A DNA stretch of 64,000 nt from Paracoccus sp. S-4012 (lineage in GTDB: Bacteria > Pseudomonadota > Alphaproteobacteria > Rhodobacterales > Rhodobacteraceae). Under the pieces are notes generated by a model that was not told the DNA's origin, searched no databases, and saw nothing but the letters and a program-made list of their open reading frames with translations. The translations under genes and the position numbers were made by a program. Where the stretch lies: NCBI RefSeq assembly GCF_009674885.1, contig NZ_WKKA01000005.1, positions 62,001 through 126,000 on the forward strand. The letters run 5' to 3'. Shown one piece after another: positions 8,541-21,970 of the stretch (position 1 is its first letter; every line of letters begins with the position of its first letter).

Positions 8541-9239
8541 TTGGACCCTGCCATCGACGCCATCGTCCGGCGCGCCGCGATCCTCGAGACCGCGCCGCCC
8601 GCCCTGCAGGATCAGGTGCTGGCCGAAGCGAGCGTGCGGCGCATCGCGGCCGGCTCGACGATTTTCCTGCAGGGGGAGCCCGCGCAGGCGGTGTTCATCC
8701 TGGCCGAGGGCTGGGTCAAGCTCTACCGCGTGACGCCCAGCGGCAACGAGGCCGTGGTGTCGGTCCTGACGCGCGGCCGCAGCTTCGGCGAGGCGGTGGC
8801 GCTGCGCGAGCTGCCCTACCCGCTCTCGGCCGAGGCGATCACCGACGCGACCCTCGTGCGGATCGACGCCGCGCGGCTGCGCCAGAAGATGCAGGAGAAC
8901 CCGCAGATCGCCATCGCGCTGCTGTCGGCGACCTATGTCCACCTTCAGCACCTGCTGAACCAGGTCGAGCAGCTCAAGGCCCGCTCGGGGCTGCAGCGGG
9001 TGGCGATGTTCCTCGCCGACCTCGCCCGCTGCGAGGACGGCGCCTGCGAGGTGACGCTGCCCTACAACAAGGCGCTGATCGCCGGGCGGCTCGGCATGAA
9101 GCCCGAAAGCCTGTCGCGCGCCTTCGCCCGCCTGCGCGAACACGGGGTGCAGATCGACAGCAACACCGCGCGGATCGAGAGCCTCGAGGCGCTGCGCGAC
9201 CTCGCCTCGGACGACCCCGGAAAGGCATGGAGCCGATGA
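8541..9239 (+). CDS. Crp/Fnr family regulator, probably Dnr/NnrR-type
   Basis: A 232-residue protein with an N-terminal cyclic-nucleotide-binding fold (AGSTIFLQGEPAQAVFILAEGWVKLYR, SFGEAVALRE), a long dimer helix and a C-terminal winged helix (LPYNKALIAGRLGMKPESLSRAFARLREHGVQI). The recognition helix core, E-SLSR, is the one that reads TTGAC/TTGAT half-sites. No FNR-type cysteine cluster is visible, which agrees with the NO-sensing Dnr/NnrR branch. I used the TTG start at 8541 with GAGG eight bases upstream. It lies beside the nor and nir genes, whose promoters carry matching Crp/Fnr boxes, so it is the natural candidate activator. Effector assignment is inferred from context. Confidence 0.8.
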   Translation: MDPAIDAIVRRAAILETAPPALQDQVLAEASVRRIAAGSTIFLQGEPAQAVFILAEGWVKLYRVTPSGNEAVVSVLTRGRSFGEAVALRELPYPLSAEAITDATLVRIDAARLRQKMQENPQIAIALLSATYVHLQHLLNQVEQLKARSGLQRVAMFLADLARCEDGACEVTLPYNKALIAGRLGMKPESLSRAFARLREHGVQIDSNTARIESLEALRDLASDDPGKAWSR

Positions 9240-9811
9240 CCCGACTCGAGACCGCCTTCGCCGCCATCGACGCCGCCAACGCCGCCGATCCCCGGCGCGA
9301 GAACAGTGAGCCGGGCGAGTTGCTCTACGGCCGCCGCATGACGCAGGAGCAGGAGCGGATGCATCCCGGCGCCTCCGAGTCGCTCAGGATCGCCTGCCGC
9401 GGGCAGCATATCGAACGCTGGCTGCTGCCGCGGGCCGAGTTTCCGCCGGGCCGCGAGGGCTATCTCGCCTGGCGGCGCGAGCAGGGGCGGCGGCACGCGG
9501 ACCGCGTCATGGGTATCATGCGCGCGGCAGGCTACGGCGAGGCCGAGGCCGAGGCCGCCGGGCGGATGTTGCGCAAGGAGGGAATCAAGCGCGACCCCGA
9601 GGTGCAGGCGCTCGAGGACGTGGCCTGCTTCACCTTCATCCGCCATTATCTGGGCGATTTTGCCAGCACGCAGGACCCCGACGCGCTGCTGAAGATCATT
9701 GAGCGGACCGCGCGGAAGATGTCGCCTGAGGCGCGGGCACGCGCACTCGAGGAGTTCCCGATGCCGGATGCCTTCGCGGAGGCGTTCCGCGCGCTCGAGG
9801 GGGCGCGCTAG
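9236..9811 (+). CDS. DUF4202 domain protein
   Basis: A 191-residue protein covering essentially all of the DUF4202 family: LETAFAAIDAANAADP near the start, ELLYGRRMT, ACRGQHIERWLLPR, YLAWRREQGRRHA, and EVQALEDVACFTFIRHYLGDFA. Conserved His/Arg/Glu residues suggest an all-helical, possibly metal-binding HD-like protein, but no activity is established. Its ATG overlaps the stop of the Crp/Fnr regulator (ATGA), implying translational coupling. It is therefore probably connected to the denitrification regulator or to nitrosative stress, which is inference from neighbours only. It converges on norF with its stop a few bases from that gene's stop. Confidence 0.8.
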   Translation: MTRLETAFAAIDAANAADPRRENSEPGELLYGRRMTQEQERMHPGASESLRIACRGQHIERWLLPRAEFPPGREGYLAWRREQGRRHADRVMGIMRAAGYGEAEAEAAGRMLRKEGIKRDPEVQALEDVACFTFIRHYLGDFASTQDPDALLKIIERTARKMSPEARARALEEFPMPDAFAEAFRALEGAR

Positions 9812-10071
9812 GCGGCGAGATAGAGGCCGAAGGCCACCGCCATCACGAGGCCGAGCGCCAGACCGAAACCGCGCCCCACGGCCGGATAATCCGCGAGGCC
9901 GAGATAGGTGCCAAGGATCACCCGCGCCTTCATCCAGGCAAGGATCAGGATCGCTACCCCTGTCAGCCGCAGCGCGTCGGGCGCGAGGCCGGGCAGGAAG
10001 ATCGCAATGGCGGTGGAGGCGGCCGAGAGGACCAGCAGCCAGATCCAGGCGCGGGTGAGAGGATCGCGCAT
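9808..10071 (-). CDS. norF: NorF-like small membrane protein (cytochrome c oxidase subunit IV-like)
   Basis: An 87-residue integral membrane protein with three hydrophobic segments (about residues 10-27, 33-50 and 66-86), starting MRDPLTRAWIWLL. Size, hydropathy and position as the last nor gene fit NorF, an accessory factor for nitric oxide reductase that belongs to the prokaryotic COX4-like family. NorF is not part of the NorCB core enzyme and its exact role is unclear; loss lowers NO reductase activity in Paracoccus. It starts five bases downstream of the norE stop and its last bases overlap the convergent DUF4202 gene. Confidence 0.75.
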   Translation of the reverse strand: MRDPLTRAWIWLLVLSAASTAIAIFLPGLAPDALRLTGVAILILAWMKARVILGTYLGLADYPAVGRGFGLALGLVMAVAFGLYLAA

Positions 10072-10076
10072 CACCC

Positions 10077-10631
10077 TCACCGCAGCAGGTAGATGATCGG
10101 AAACAGGATCACCCAGACCAGGTCCACCATATGCCAGAACTGCGCCCCGGCCTCGACCTGATCGGGCTTCAGCCGGATCGCCACGAGGGCGAGGACGATC
10201 ACGCCCGCCACGACATGCGCGGCGTGAAAGCCGGTCAGCAGGTAGTAGAAGGTGAAGAAGGCGTGGGTCTCGGTGCCGAGACCCTTGGCGGCGGCGTCGG
10301 CGTATTCGACGCCCTTGAGGATCAGGAACACGATCCCCAGCAGACCCGCCGCAAGGAGGTTCCAACGGGCCGCGCGGTTGCGCCTGGCCTCGGTGTCGCT
10401 CACGGCGCGGGCGGCGAACCAGCCGGAGGTCACGAGGACGGCGGTGTTGATCCCGGCCGAGACGCGATGAAGCTGGTCCTGCGCCGCGGCGAAGCCCGCG
10501 GGGTCCGCGAGGCGCACGGCGAGGAAGGCCAGCAGCCCGGCGCTGAACACCGCGAGTTCGCTGACGATCAGCACCCACATCATCAGGTCGCCCGGCAGCG
10601 GTCGGCGGGCCGGGTCGGCCGCCCCGGTCAC
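10077..10631 (-). CDS. norE: NorE, cytochrome c oxidase subunit III-like protein
   Basis: A 184-residue polytopic membrane protein of the heme-copper oxidase subunit III family. It shows PGDLMMWVLIVSELAVFSAGLLAFL at the start and FYYLLTGFHAAHVVAG and FWHMVDLVWVILFPIIYLLR at the end, both characteristic of the family. It is shorter than true CoxC, as NorE proteins are. Start is the GTG at 10631, whose GTGA overlaps the norD stop; there is no other suitable start. It is an accessory protein of the NO reductase operon. Confidence 0.85.
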   Translation of the reverse strand: MTGAADPARRPLPGDLMMWVLIVSELAVFSAGLLAFLAVRLADPAGFAAAQDQLHRVSAGINTAVLVTSGWFAARAVSDTEARRNRAARWNLLAAGLLGIVFLILKGVEYADAAAKGLGTETHAFFTFYYLLTGFHAAHVVAGVIVLALVAIRLKPDQVEAGAQFWHMVDLVWVILFPIIYLLR

Positions 10632-12544
10632 GCCCCGACCAGCTGGCGGTAGATCTGCGGCAGCGCCTCGGGAAGGCGATCCGGGTCCGCGATCAGCGCA
10701 TGGCCTCCCTGCCCGAAGAGCCGCGGGAACCACGACTTGCCGTCACGATCCACGGCAATGCCGAAGACCGCTTGGCCCGCGCGCCGCGCCTCGCGCACCG
10801 CCATCGCGCTGTCCTCGATGCCGTGGCGGCCCTCGTAATGGTCGAGGTCGTTGGGCTTGCCGTCGGTGATGACGATGAGCAGCCGCCGCTTCTTCGCCTC
10901 CGCCGCGAGGCCCGCCGAGGCATGGCGGATGCCGGCGCCGAGGCGGGTGTAGAAGCAGGGGCGCAGGCCGGCGATGCGGCTCTCGATCGTGGCGCTCATG
11001 GGTTCGTCGAAGCGTTTGCAGGTGGTGACGAAGACCCGCTCGCGGCGCAGGCTGGAAAACGCCTGCACCATCACCCGGTCGCCGCAGGCGTCCAGCCCCC
11101 AGGCGAGGGCCGCAAGCGCCTCGCGCTCGACGTCAATCACCGGGCGGCCCGTCACCGCGCTCTCGGTCGAGCGCGAGATGTCGAGCAGGATCGCCACCGC
11201 GAGGTCGCGCGCCTGCGGGTCGGTGCGCTTCCAGATGCGGTCGCTGCCCTCGCCCGCAACCTTGAGGCCGACCTCGCGGCGGACGGTGGCGTCGAGGTCC
11301 AGCTCGTCGCCGTCGCGGTGGCCGGAGGTCGTCACCCGCCCCGGCCGCAGCGCCTCGAACTGGCGGCGGACGGCGCGGATGCGTCGGCGGGCGCGGGCGT
11401 CGAAGGTGAAATCGCCCAGGCGCTCGGGGTCGATGTCGTTTTCCAGCACGCGGACATGGGCGGGCAGGTACTTGCCCGAGCGCGCCTCCCATTCGGGATA
11501 GGTGAAGACGCCCGCAAGCGCCTCGCGGTCCACGTCCTCGGGCGCGAGGTCGAGATGGACCTTGAGCCGCGTGGCCGGGGCCTTGCTGATCTGGCCGAGA
11601 CCCAGCTCCTCCTGATCGTCGAGCGCCTTCCTCGCATCGTCGTGGTCGTCATCCTCGACCCGGCGGTTGAGGTTGAGGAACTCGGCCCAGCTCAGGATCG
11701 CCTCGAAGCGGCTGATGATGAGGCTGTCGCGCCGCTCGGCCTGATCGCTCTCGCGGCGCTTGGCGCGGACGGTCTTTTCGGGACCCTCGGAGACATCGGG
11801 CGCGCCTTCGGTCTCGCGGCTCTCGACGCGGGTGGCGGCGGAGTGGGTGGAGGTGCCGGTGTGCGGCCAGAGGACCACGGGGCGCATGGCGCGGTAGCCC
11901 TTGGGCGCCTCGCCCGGCGGGTCCGTGGCGAGCGGCGGCAGGGGCGCATCGTCGCCCAGCATGTGACGGACGAGCGCCTCGACCGCCGCCTCGGCCTCGG
12001 GCAGCTTGCCGACCGGCCGCGTCGCGAGGGTCAGGGCGCGCAACTCTTGGTAGAGCGGCGCGAGGCCGGGGGCGGCGTCCAGCGTCGCGTTGATGGTGGC
12101 CTCGACCGCGGCGAGGCGGGCGAGGTCGGCGCGCAGCGGGTCATCCTCGGCCGCCGCCGGCACCGCATGGGCGGCGGCGGCGGCGAGCCAGAGATAGAGC
12201 GCGCCATTCGCCTCGCGCGCGGGCATCACCGCGAGCGAGGCCGGCAGGCGCAGGATCTCGCCGTCGAACTCGGCCTGCGGGGTGACCTCGACCGCGTTGC
12301 CGAGCCGCCGCCGCCAGCTCAGGCGGTGGCGGCTGACGCGGTCGGCGGCGGCGCGGATCTCGACCGAATGGGCGCCGCCGAGGCCGCGGAAGAGGACCGC
12401 GAGGCGGCCCGCGACCTCGGGCAGGTGGACCCGCGCGGTGTCATGGCTTTCGGGCGCGTCGAGGCCCGAGGCCCAGCCGTGCCACAGCTTGCCGACCGAT
12501 TCCTCCGGCTCCCAGAACTCGATCTCGCGCCAGCCCGCCGCCAT
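10628..12544 (-). CDS. norD: NorD, von Willebrand factor A protein for NO reductase activation
   Basis: A 638-residue cytoplasmic protein with a C-terminal VWA domain. The MIDAS metal site appears as DISRS (AILLDISRSTESAV), with the later Thr/Asp positions in RLGAGIRHAS and ITDGKPNDLD. The middle region is Arg/Asp/Glu-rich. With the MoxR-type ATPase NorQ it forms a chaperone pair thought to insert or activate the non-heme iron of NorB. Length and domain order match NorD. It lies 10 bases downstream of norQ and overlaps norE by four bases. Confidence 0.9.
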   Translation of the reverse strand: MAAGWREIEFWEPEESVGKLWHGWASGLDAPESHDTARVHLPEVAGRLAVLFRGLGGAHSVEIRAAADRVSRHRLSWRRRLGNAVEVTPQAEFDGEILRLPASLAVMPAREANGALYLWLAAAAAHAVPAAAEDDPLRADLARLAAVEATINATLDAAPGLAPLYQELRALTLATRPVGKLPEAEAAVEALVRHMLGDDAPLPPLATDPPGEAPKGYRAMRPVVLWPHTGTSTHSAATRVESRETEGAPDVSEGPEKTVRAKRRESDQAERRDSLIISRFEAILSWAEFLNLNRRVEDDDHDDARKALDDQEELGLGQISKAPATRLKVHLDLAPEDVDREALAGVFTYPEWEARSGKYLPAHVRVLENDIDPERLGDFTFDARARRRIRAVRRQFEALRPGRVTTSGHRDGDELDLDATVRREVGLKVAGEGSDRIWKRTDPQARDLAVAILLDISRSTESAVTGRPVIDVEREALAALAWGLDACGDRVMVQAFSSLRRERVFVTTCKRFDEPMSATIESRIAGLRPCFYTRLGAGIRHASAGLAAEAKKRRLLIVITDGKPNDLDHYEGRHGIEDSAMAVREARRAGQAVFGIAVDRDGKSWFPRLFGQGGHALIADPDRLPEALPQIYRQLVGA

Positions 12545-12554
12545 CGCCCCAGCC

Positions 12555-13361
12555 TCAGCCGAAGACCGCGACCACGAGGTCCTGCAAGCCGCGCTTGACC
12601 TCGGCGTCGTCGGTCAGCGGTTCGATCATCGCCGCCTCGATGGCGCGGGGCAGCGCCATGCCGCCCGCGATGAGCGTCGCGGCATAGACCACGAGGCGGG
12701 TCGAAACCCCCTCTTCCAGGTCCTGCCCCTTCAGCGCCCGCAGCTTGCCCGCCAGCCGCACGAGCTGCGCGGCCCGGGCCTGATCCAGCCCGCTCTCCTG
12801 CACCACGATCGCGGTCTCGGCGGCGGGCGCGGGGAAGTCGAACTCCATCGCCAGGAAGCGCTGCCGGGTGGAGGGCTTCAGGGTCTTGAGGATGTTCTGG
12901 TAGCCGGGGTTGTAGCTCGCCACCAGCATGAAGCCAGGCGCGGCCTGCAACTCCTCGCCGGTGCGGTCGATCGGCAGGATGCGCCGGTCGTCGGTCAGCG
13001 GGTGCAGCACCACGGTCACGTCCTTGCGGGCCTCCACCACCTCGTCGAGATAGCAGATCGCCCCCTCGCGCACCGCGCGGGTCAGCGGCCCGTCCACCCA
13101 GACGGTCTCGCCGCCCTTGAGCAGGTAGCGCCCGATCAGGTCGGCGGCCGAGAGGTCGTCGTGGCAGGCGACGGTATAGAGCGGCCGCCCGAGGCGCGCG
13201 GCCATGTGGGTGACGAAGCGGGTCTTGCCGCAGCCGGTCGGGCCTTTCAGCAGAACCGGCAGGTCGTTGGCGGCGGCCGCCTCGAACAGCGCGACCTCGT
13301 CGCCCTGGGGAAGGTAGAAGGGGGCCGAGGCCCCCTCCGTGTCGTTGGTCATGACGTTCAC
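12555..13361 (-). CDS. norQ: NorQ, MoxR-type AAA+ ATPase
   Basis: A 268-residue AAA+ ATPase of the CbbQ/NirQ/NorQ group. Walker A is [11 protein letters not shown], Walker B is GAICYLDEV, sensor 1 is LVASYNPG and the arginine finger region is LKPSTRQRF. It powers NorD-dependent maturation of NO reductase. The frame is open back to a GTG at 13376 that overlaps the norB stop, but the GTG at 13361 has AGGAG seven bases upstream and is the better start; an ATG nine bases further in has no ribosome site. Confidence 0.9.
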   Translation of the reverse strand: MNVMTNDTEGASAPFYLPQGDEVALFEAAAANDLPVLLKGPTGCGKTRFVTHMAARLGRPLYTVACHDDLSAADLIGRYLLKGGETVWVDGPLTRAVREGAICYLDEVVEARKDVTVVLHPLTDDRRILPIDRTGEELQAAPGFMLVASYNPGYQNILKTLKPSTRQRFLAMEFDFPAPAAETAIVVQESGLDQARAAQLVRLAGKLRALKGQDLEEGVSTRLVVYAATLIAGGMALPRAIEAAMIEPLTDDAEVKRGLQDLVVAVFG

Positions 13362-13372
13362 GTCAGGGCTCC

Positions 13373-14776
13373 TCACTCGGCCGGGGTGGCGCGGGGATCA
13401 TGCGCCTCCTCTTCGATCCTGCGCTGCAGCGGGCCGGGATCGACCACCTCGCTGCGGACGACGAGCACCGAGTAGATGAAGAGCAGCGCGCCCACCACCA
13501 CGGCGACACCCGACCCGAACCGCATCCAGTAGAAAATGAGAAGCTGGTCCTGGACGTCCATGTAGGCCTCGCCGTTCACCCTTTGAAGGTGGGTCTGCAC
13601 GGTGCCGGCGAAGGTCAGCGTGAAGGTCATGAACAGCATGCCGCCCGAGAGCAGCCAGAAGCTGGCCATGTTCAGCACTTGGTTGTAGGGATCGCGGCCC
13701 CGCAGCAGCGGCATCGCATAGGTGACGATCGCCAGCACCAGGCAGACATAGGCGCCGTAGAAGGCCAGGTGGCCGTGCGCCGCCGTGATCTGGGTGCCGT
13801 GGGTGTAGTAGTTCACCCCGTGCAGCGTGTGCATGAAGCCCCAGACCCCGGCGCCGAAGAACGCCAGCACGGTGCAGCCGAGGCTCCACAGCATCGCGGC
13901 CTTGTTCGGGTGGTCGCGGCGGCCCTTCCAGACCATCACGAAGCCGAAGGACATCATGGCGAAGAAGGGCACGACCTCGAAGCTCGAGAAGATCGAGCCG
14001 ATCCACTGCCAGTAGGCCGGCAGGCCGATCCAGAAGTAGTGATGCCCGGTCCCGAGGATGCCCGAGAAGAGGGCCGTCGCGACGATGACATAGAGCCATT
14101 TCTCGACGATCTCGCGGTCCACGCCGGTGAGCTTGAGCATCAGGAACGCGAGGATCGCGGCCATGATGAGCTCCCACACGCCCTCGACCCACAGGTGGAC
14201 GACATACCACCAGTACATCTTGTCCAGCACGATGTTGTGCGGGTTGTAGAAGGCGAAGAGGAACAGCAGCGCCAGACCCCAGAGGCCCATCAGCAGGATG
14301 GTGCTGACCGCGGTCTTGCGGCCCTTGGCTACGGTCATGGTGACGTTCCACAGGAACAGCAGCGCCGCCACGACGATGCCGATCTTGACCCAGGTGGGCT
14401 GCTCGAGGAACTCGCGCCCCTGGGTGCCGAGGAAGTAGTTTCCGTGGAACCAGTTGAAGATGTAGGTCAGCACCGCGCCCAGCGTCCCCACGACGAGGAT
14501 GATGAGCTGCAGATAGGCGATCGCGGGCGAGTGGATCTCGCGCTCGGCCTCCTCGGGCACGAGGAAGTAGGCAGCGCCGAAGAAGCCCAGCAGCAGCCAG
14601 ACGATCAGCGCGTTGGTGTGCAGCATCCGCACGATGTTGAAGGGCGCGATTTCGGCCAGGAAGTTCGGGCGGACATACATGTAGCCCATGGTCAGGCCGA
14701 AGATGACCTGCAGCCCGAAGAGCGCCATCGCCGCAACGAAGTACCAGTAGGCGACGCTTTGGGTGGAGTATTTCAT
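13373..14776 (-). CDS. norB: NorB, cytochrome b subunit of cNOR nitric oxide reductase
   Basis: A 467-residue, 12-helix heme-copper-family protein that reduces 2 NO to N2O in the cytoplasmic membrane. Metal ligands are visible: HTNALIVW near the N-terminus for low-spin heme b, [10 protein letters not shown] for the FeB histidines, and [10 protein letters not shown] for heme b3 and b. The glutamate-rich stretch [14 protein letters not shown] supplies FeB and proton-channel acids. There is no quinol-oxidase N-terminal extension, so this is the cytochrome c-dependent form and partners NorC just upstream (16 bases). Confidence 0.96.
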   Translation of the reverse strand: MKYSTQSVAYWYFVAAMALFGLQVIFGLTMGYMYVRPNFLAEIAPFNIVRMLHTNALIVWLLLGFFGAAYFLVPEEAEREIHSPAIAYLQLIILVVGTLGAVLTYIFNWFHGNYFLGTQGREFLEQPTWVKIGIVVAALLFLWNVTMTVAKGRKTAVSTILLMGLWGLALLFLFAFYNPHNIVLDKMYWWYVVHLWVEGVWELIMAAILAFLMLKLTGVDREIVEKWLYVIVATALFSGILGTGHHYFWIGLPAYWQWIGSIFSSFEVVPFFAMMSFGFVMVWKGRRDHPNKAAMLWSLGCTVLAFFGAGVWGFMHTLHGVNYYTHGTQITAAHGHLAFYGAYVCLVLAIVTYAMPLLRGRDPYNQVLNMASFWLLSGGMLFMTFTLTFAGTVQTHLQRVNGEAYMDVQDQLLIFYWMRFGSGVAVVVGALLFIYSVLVVRSEVVDPGPLQRRIEEEAHDPRATPAE

Positions 14777-14792
14777 GATGTTCTGTCCCCTC

Positions 14793-15245
14793 TCAGCCGG
14801 CGTCGTTCGGCGGCCAGCCCTGCGTGTCGACCGAGTTCACGAACAGCAGGAAGTCGGCCAGCGCGCGGTATTCGTCGTCCGACAGGTTGAACCCAGGCAT
14901 CTGCCGCCGCCCCTCGATCCCGGTCGGCATCGCGTCCATCCAGGCCTTCAGCGCCTCCATCGCCGCCTCGGGGTCGTCCCGCACGCCCCAGCGCGCCATG
15001 ACGTTGCCGAGTTCGGGGGCGAAGTAGGCGCCCTCGCCCAACAGCGTGTGGCAGTTGATGCAGGCCTTGTTCTCCCACACCAGCTTTCCGGCGGCGACGC
15101 TGTCGGTGAGCATGGCGGGATCGGTCGAGACGTTCCTGGCGTGGAGATGGCTGTGGACGGACAGCGCGCCGAAGATGGCTATGAAGAACAGTGACCCGCC
15201 GTAGAAGACGTTTCGGGCCATGCTCTTGGTCATGACGTCGCTCAT
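14793..15245 (-). CDS. norC: NorC, cytochrome c subunit of nitric oxide reductase
   Basis: A 150-residue membrane-anchored cytochrome c. One transmembrane helix near residues 11-30 (NVFYGGSLFFIAIFGAL) anchors a periplasmic domain with the heme motif CINCH (NKACINCHTLLGEGAYFAPEL) and the axial-Met region RRQMPGFNLS. It passes electrons from soluble cytochrome c or pseudoazurin to NorB. It is the first gene of norCBQDEF. The ATG at 15245 has AAGGA ten bases upstream; a second in-frame ATG four codons later has none. Confidence 0.95.
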   Translation of the reverse strand: MSDVMTKSMARNVFYGGSLFFIAIFGALSVHSHLHARNVSTDPAMLTDSVAAGKLVWENKACINCHTLLGEGAYFAPELGNVMARWGVRDDPEAAMEALKAWMDAMPTGIEGRRQMPGFNLSDDEYRALADFLLFVNSVDTQGWPPNDAG

Positions 15246-15308
15246 GGCGGCGGGTTCCTTCGAGCCGTTGCGTGGATCACGAAATCGCGCGGCGAGCGTG
15301 ACACAGCC

Positions 15309-15322
15309 TTAACGAAAGTCAA
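15309..15322. promoter_or_regulatory. Crp/Fnr-type (Dnr/NnrR) box upstream of norC
   Basis: TTAAC-GAAA-GTCAA on the plus strand (TTGAC-N4-GTTAA reading towards norC). The 5-4-5 dyad matches the Dnr/NnrR site format and is the same as the box upstream of nirS apart from the spacer. Its centre is about 70 bases upstream of the norC start codon. Assigned by pattern, not by an alignment search. Confidence 0.7.
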
Positions 15323-15364
15323 ACCCGGGGTTTTTCTCTCGCCGCGGACTGGGGCAGAGATGCA

Positions 15365-16234
15365 TCATGCGGGCGCCAGCAGCTCGAGCCGCGTGCCGGG
15401 GAAGGCCGCGAGGGCGCGGTCGATCGCGCGCCGGTCCATGACGCAGGCCGCCGTCGAGAGCGCGTCGGCGAGCGCGGCCGAGGGCGCGCTGACGGAGGCG
15501 AGCGACCATCGCGGCGCCCCGCCCCTGGGGTCGAGGATATGCGGCGCGTCGCCCTCGGGGCCGATGCGGGTGCCGAGCGGCGCCGAGGTCGCAAGGGCGC
15601 GGTCGCGCAGCGTGAGCCGGCGCAGCATCCTGCCGTCCGGCGCCGCAATGCCCGCGTCCCAGTCGCGCCCGGTGCCGACGATTTCGCCGGTGTCGATCAG
15701 CACCTCGCCCAGACCATGCCGCAGCGCCACCGCCGCCAGCCGGTCCGCGGCCCAGCCCTGCGCGATCCCGTTCAGCGTCAGCGCCATGCCTGGCCGCGGC
15801 AGCCGGACCTCGGCCTCCGAGACCGACACCGCGGCAAAGCCCAGCAGGGCGCGGTCGGGCGCCCTGCCCTCCCGCACCGCCTGCCAGAGCGGCTGCACCG
15901 TGGGATCGAAGGCGCCGCCGGTCGCATCGTGGACGGCACGGGCGAGGGTCAGCAGGTGCCGGAACTCCGCCGGGGGGCGCGAAAGCCTGCCGATGGCGTT
16001 GAGGCGGCGCAGGTCCGAGCCGCGATAGAGCGAGAAGCGGTCCTCGACCGAGCGCAGCGCGCGGGCCGCCTCCGCGAAGAAGGCGCGGGCGCGGCCCGCC
16101 TCCGCCCCCTCCACCCGCAGCACCACATCCGCGCCGAGGGCCAGGCCGCGCCACTCCCGCCGCGGCACCGCCGCCTGCGCGGGCAGCGCAAGGGCGCAGG
16201 CGCTGAGTGCGAGGAAACGGCGGCGCCCGATCAT
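15365..16234 (-). CDS. nirX: NirX, ApbE-family FAD:protein FMN transferase
   Basis: A 289-residue ApbE/NosX-family protein. It has an arginine-rich Tat-like signal (MIGRRRFLALSACALALPAQA) and the family motifs SVEDRFSLYRGSDLRRLN, GGAFDPTVQPLW, LNGIAQGWAADR, GEVLIDTGEIVGTG and HILDPRGG, with the Mg-binding SAPSAALADALSTA near the end. Such enzymes attach FMN to a threonine of periplasmic flavoproteins. Its likely client is NirI, encoded two genes upstream; a nirI-nirX pair next to nirS is known from Paracoccus. Its start overlaps the nnrS stop (ATGA). Confidence 0.87.
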   Translation of the reverse strand: MIGRRRFLALSACALALPAQAAVPRREWRGLALGADVVLRVEGAEAGRARAFFAEAARALRSVEDRFSLYRGSDLRRLNAIGRLSRPPAEFRHLLTLARAVHDATGGAFDPTVQPLWQAVREGRAPDRALLGFAAVSVSEAEVRLPRPGMALTLNGIAQGWAADRLAAVALRHGLGEVLIDTGEIVGTGRDWDAGIAAPDGRMLRRLTLRDRALATSAPLGTRIGPEGDAPHILDPRGGAPRWSLASVSAPSAALADALSTAACVMDRRAIDRALAAFPGTRLELLAPA

Positions 16235-17420
16235 GTCGCGCCCTCCGCCGGGCGGCGCGGGGTGGTCCAGATCGGCCAGAGCGCGATCAGGTAGAGCGTG
16301 AAGGCCAGACACCAGAGCAGCCCCGCGCCAAGGGTGCCGATGTAGTAGAAGCCTCCCGGCCAGGTCGAAGCCGCCCACCGCAGCGCCACCGCCGCGGGGA
16401 TCATCGCGTAGCCGAGCGCGACCGGGCCGGGCGCGACCAGCGGACGCCCCGAATGGCCGATCGAGGCGCGGCTCATGACGGCGAGCGTCATGCCGCCCAC
16501 GGCGCCGATGCCGAGGATGTGGAGCGCGGCGACCTCAAAGCCATAGCCCAGTTCCGCCAGCCCCCAGGCGATCAGCCCGAGCGCCAGCATCGCGTAGCCC
16601 AGATGCAGCGCCCAGACGATCGGGTCGCCCAGCGTCCGCGCCGTCCGCCATCCCGCCAGCCGCACCGCCGCCACGCTCCCGGCGGCGAGGGCGAGCGTGC
16701 CGGTGATCCCCGCGGACAGACCGGCGAGCGCGGCGAGCGCGGTCAGGATCGGCAGCGCGATCCCCGCCATCTCGGCCGGCCGGCGCGAGACCGGCAGCGC
16801 GCTCTCGTCCACGCCGGCGCGCAGCAGCGCGTTGCGGGTGAAGGCGGGGGTCACGCGACCGCCGAGGACCGCGATCATCGCGCAGACGCCCAGCAGCCCG
16901 GCGCGCAGCCCCTGATACTCGGTCGAGGCGATGCCCATCCAATCGAGATGCACCAGCAGGTTCGCCGTCCAGACCAACGACAGCAGCAGCAGAAACATCA
17001 TGTTCTGCGGCTTCGGCCGCTTGAGCAGCTGCGTCAGCACCTTCGCCGCCAGCACCGGCAGGAAGGCAAGATCCACCACCGCCACCAGCCACAGCGGCAG
17101 GTCGCCCGAGAACCACACCGCGATCCGTCCCGCGAGCCACAACCCGGCGACGATGCCGATGAAGCGCGCCGGCGCGGATTTCGCTCCGGTCCAGTTCGGC
17201 ACCGCGGTCAGGAAGAAGCCGCCGAGCGCCGCGGTGGCGAAGCCGAAGATCATCTCGTGCCCGTGCCACAGATGCGGTGCCGCGGCGAAGGGCAGGTCGG
17301 ACATCATGCCGCCCGCGGCATGGACGCCGAGATAGAGCAGCCAGACCAGCATCGCGAAGACGGCATAAAGGCCGGCGGCGACGAAGAACACGCGCCAGCC
17401 GTCGCGGAGAAGGAGGGGAC

Positions 17421-17424
<4 letters not shown>
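16231..17424 (-). CDS. nnrS: NnrS family heme/copper membrane protein
   Basis: A 397-residue, roughly 12-helix membrane protein of the NnrS family. The conserved start LWHGHEMIFGFATAALGGFFLTAVPNWTG carries the histidines attributed to metal or heme binding, and later landmarks are ALHILGIGAVGGMTLAVMSRASIGHSGR. NnrS is linked to nitrosative-stress relief and is co-expressed with nir/nor genes under NnrR; it is not an NO reductase. It overlaps nirI upstream and nirX downstream by ATGA at both ends, giving a three-gene operon. Confidence 0.92.
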
Positions 17425-21904
<4,480 letters not shown>

Positions 21905-21922
21905 TCGTTCCGGTTGAAACCC

Positions 21923-21946
21923 GCCGGGGGGCGCCAGCCCCCCGGC
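21923..21946 (+). terminator. GC-rich hairpin between nirS and nirE
   Basis: A perfect 10-bp stem (GCCGGGGGGC / GCCCCCCGGC) with a GCCA loop lies 19 bases after the nirS stop. No T-run follows, so it is more likely a partial terminator or mRNA 3' stabiliser that keeps nirS transcript more abundant than the downstream heme d1 genes than a full stop. Confidence 0.6.
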
Positions 21947-21970
21947 CCACCCCAGACACGGGAGTGACGG

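Noticed and set aside
5817-9143. An 1108-codon minus-strand open frame
   Set aside because: It runs antisense to three genes with recognised motifs, and its translation is low-complexity and lacks any family pattern. A GC artefact.
10700-14890. Long plus-strand open frames across norD, norQ and norB
   Set aside because: Antisense to the NO reductase genes; composition-driven. The minus-strand products have full catalytic motifs.
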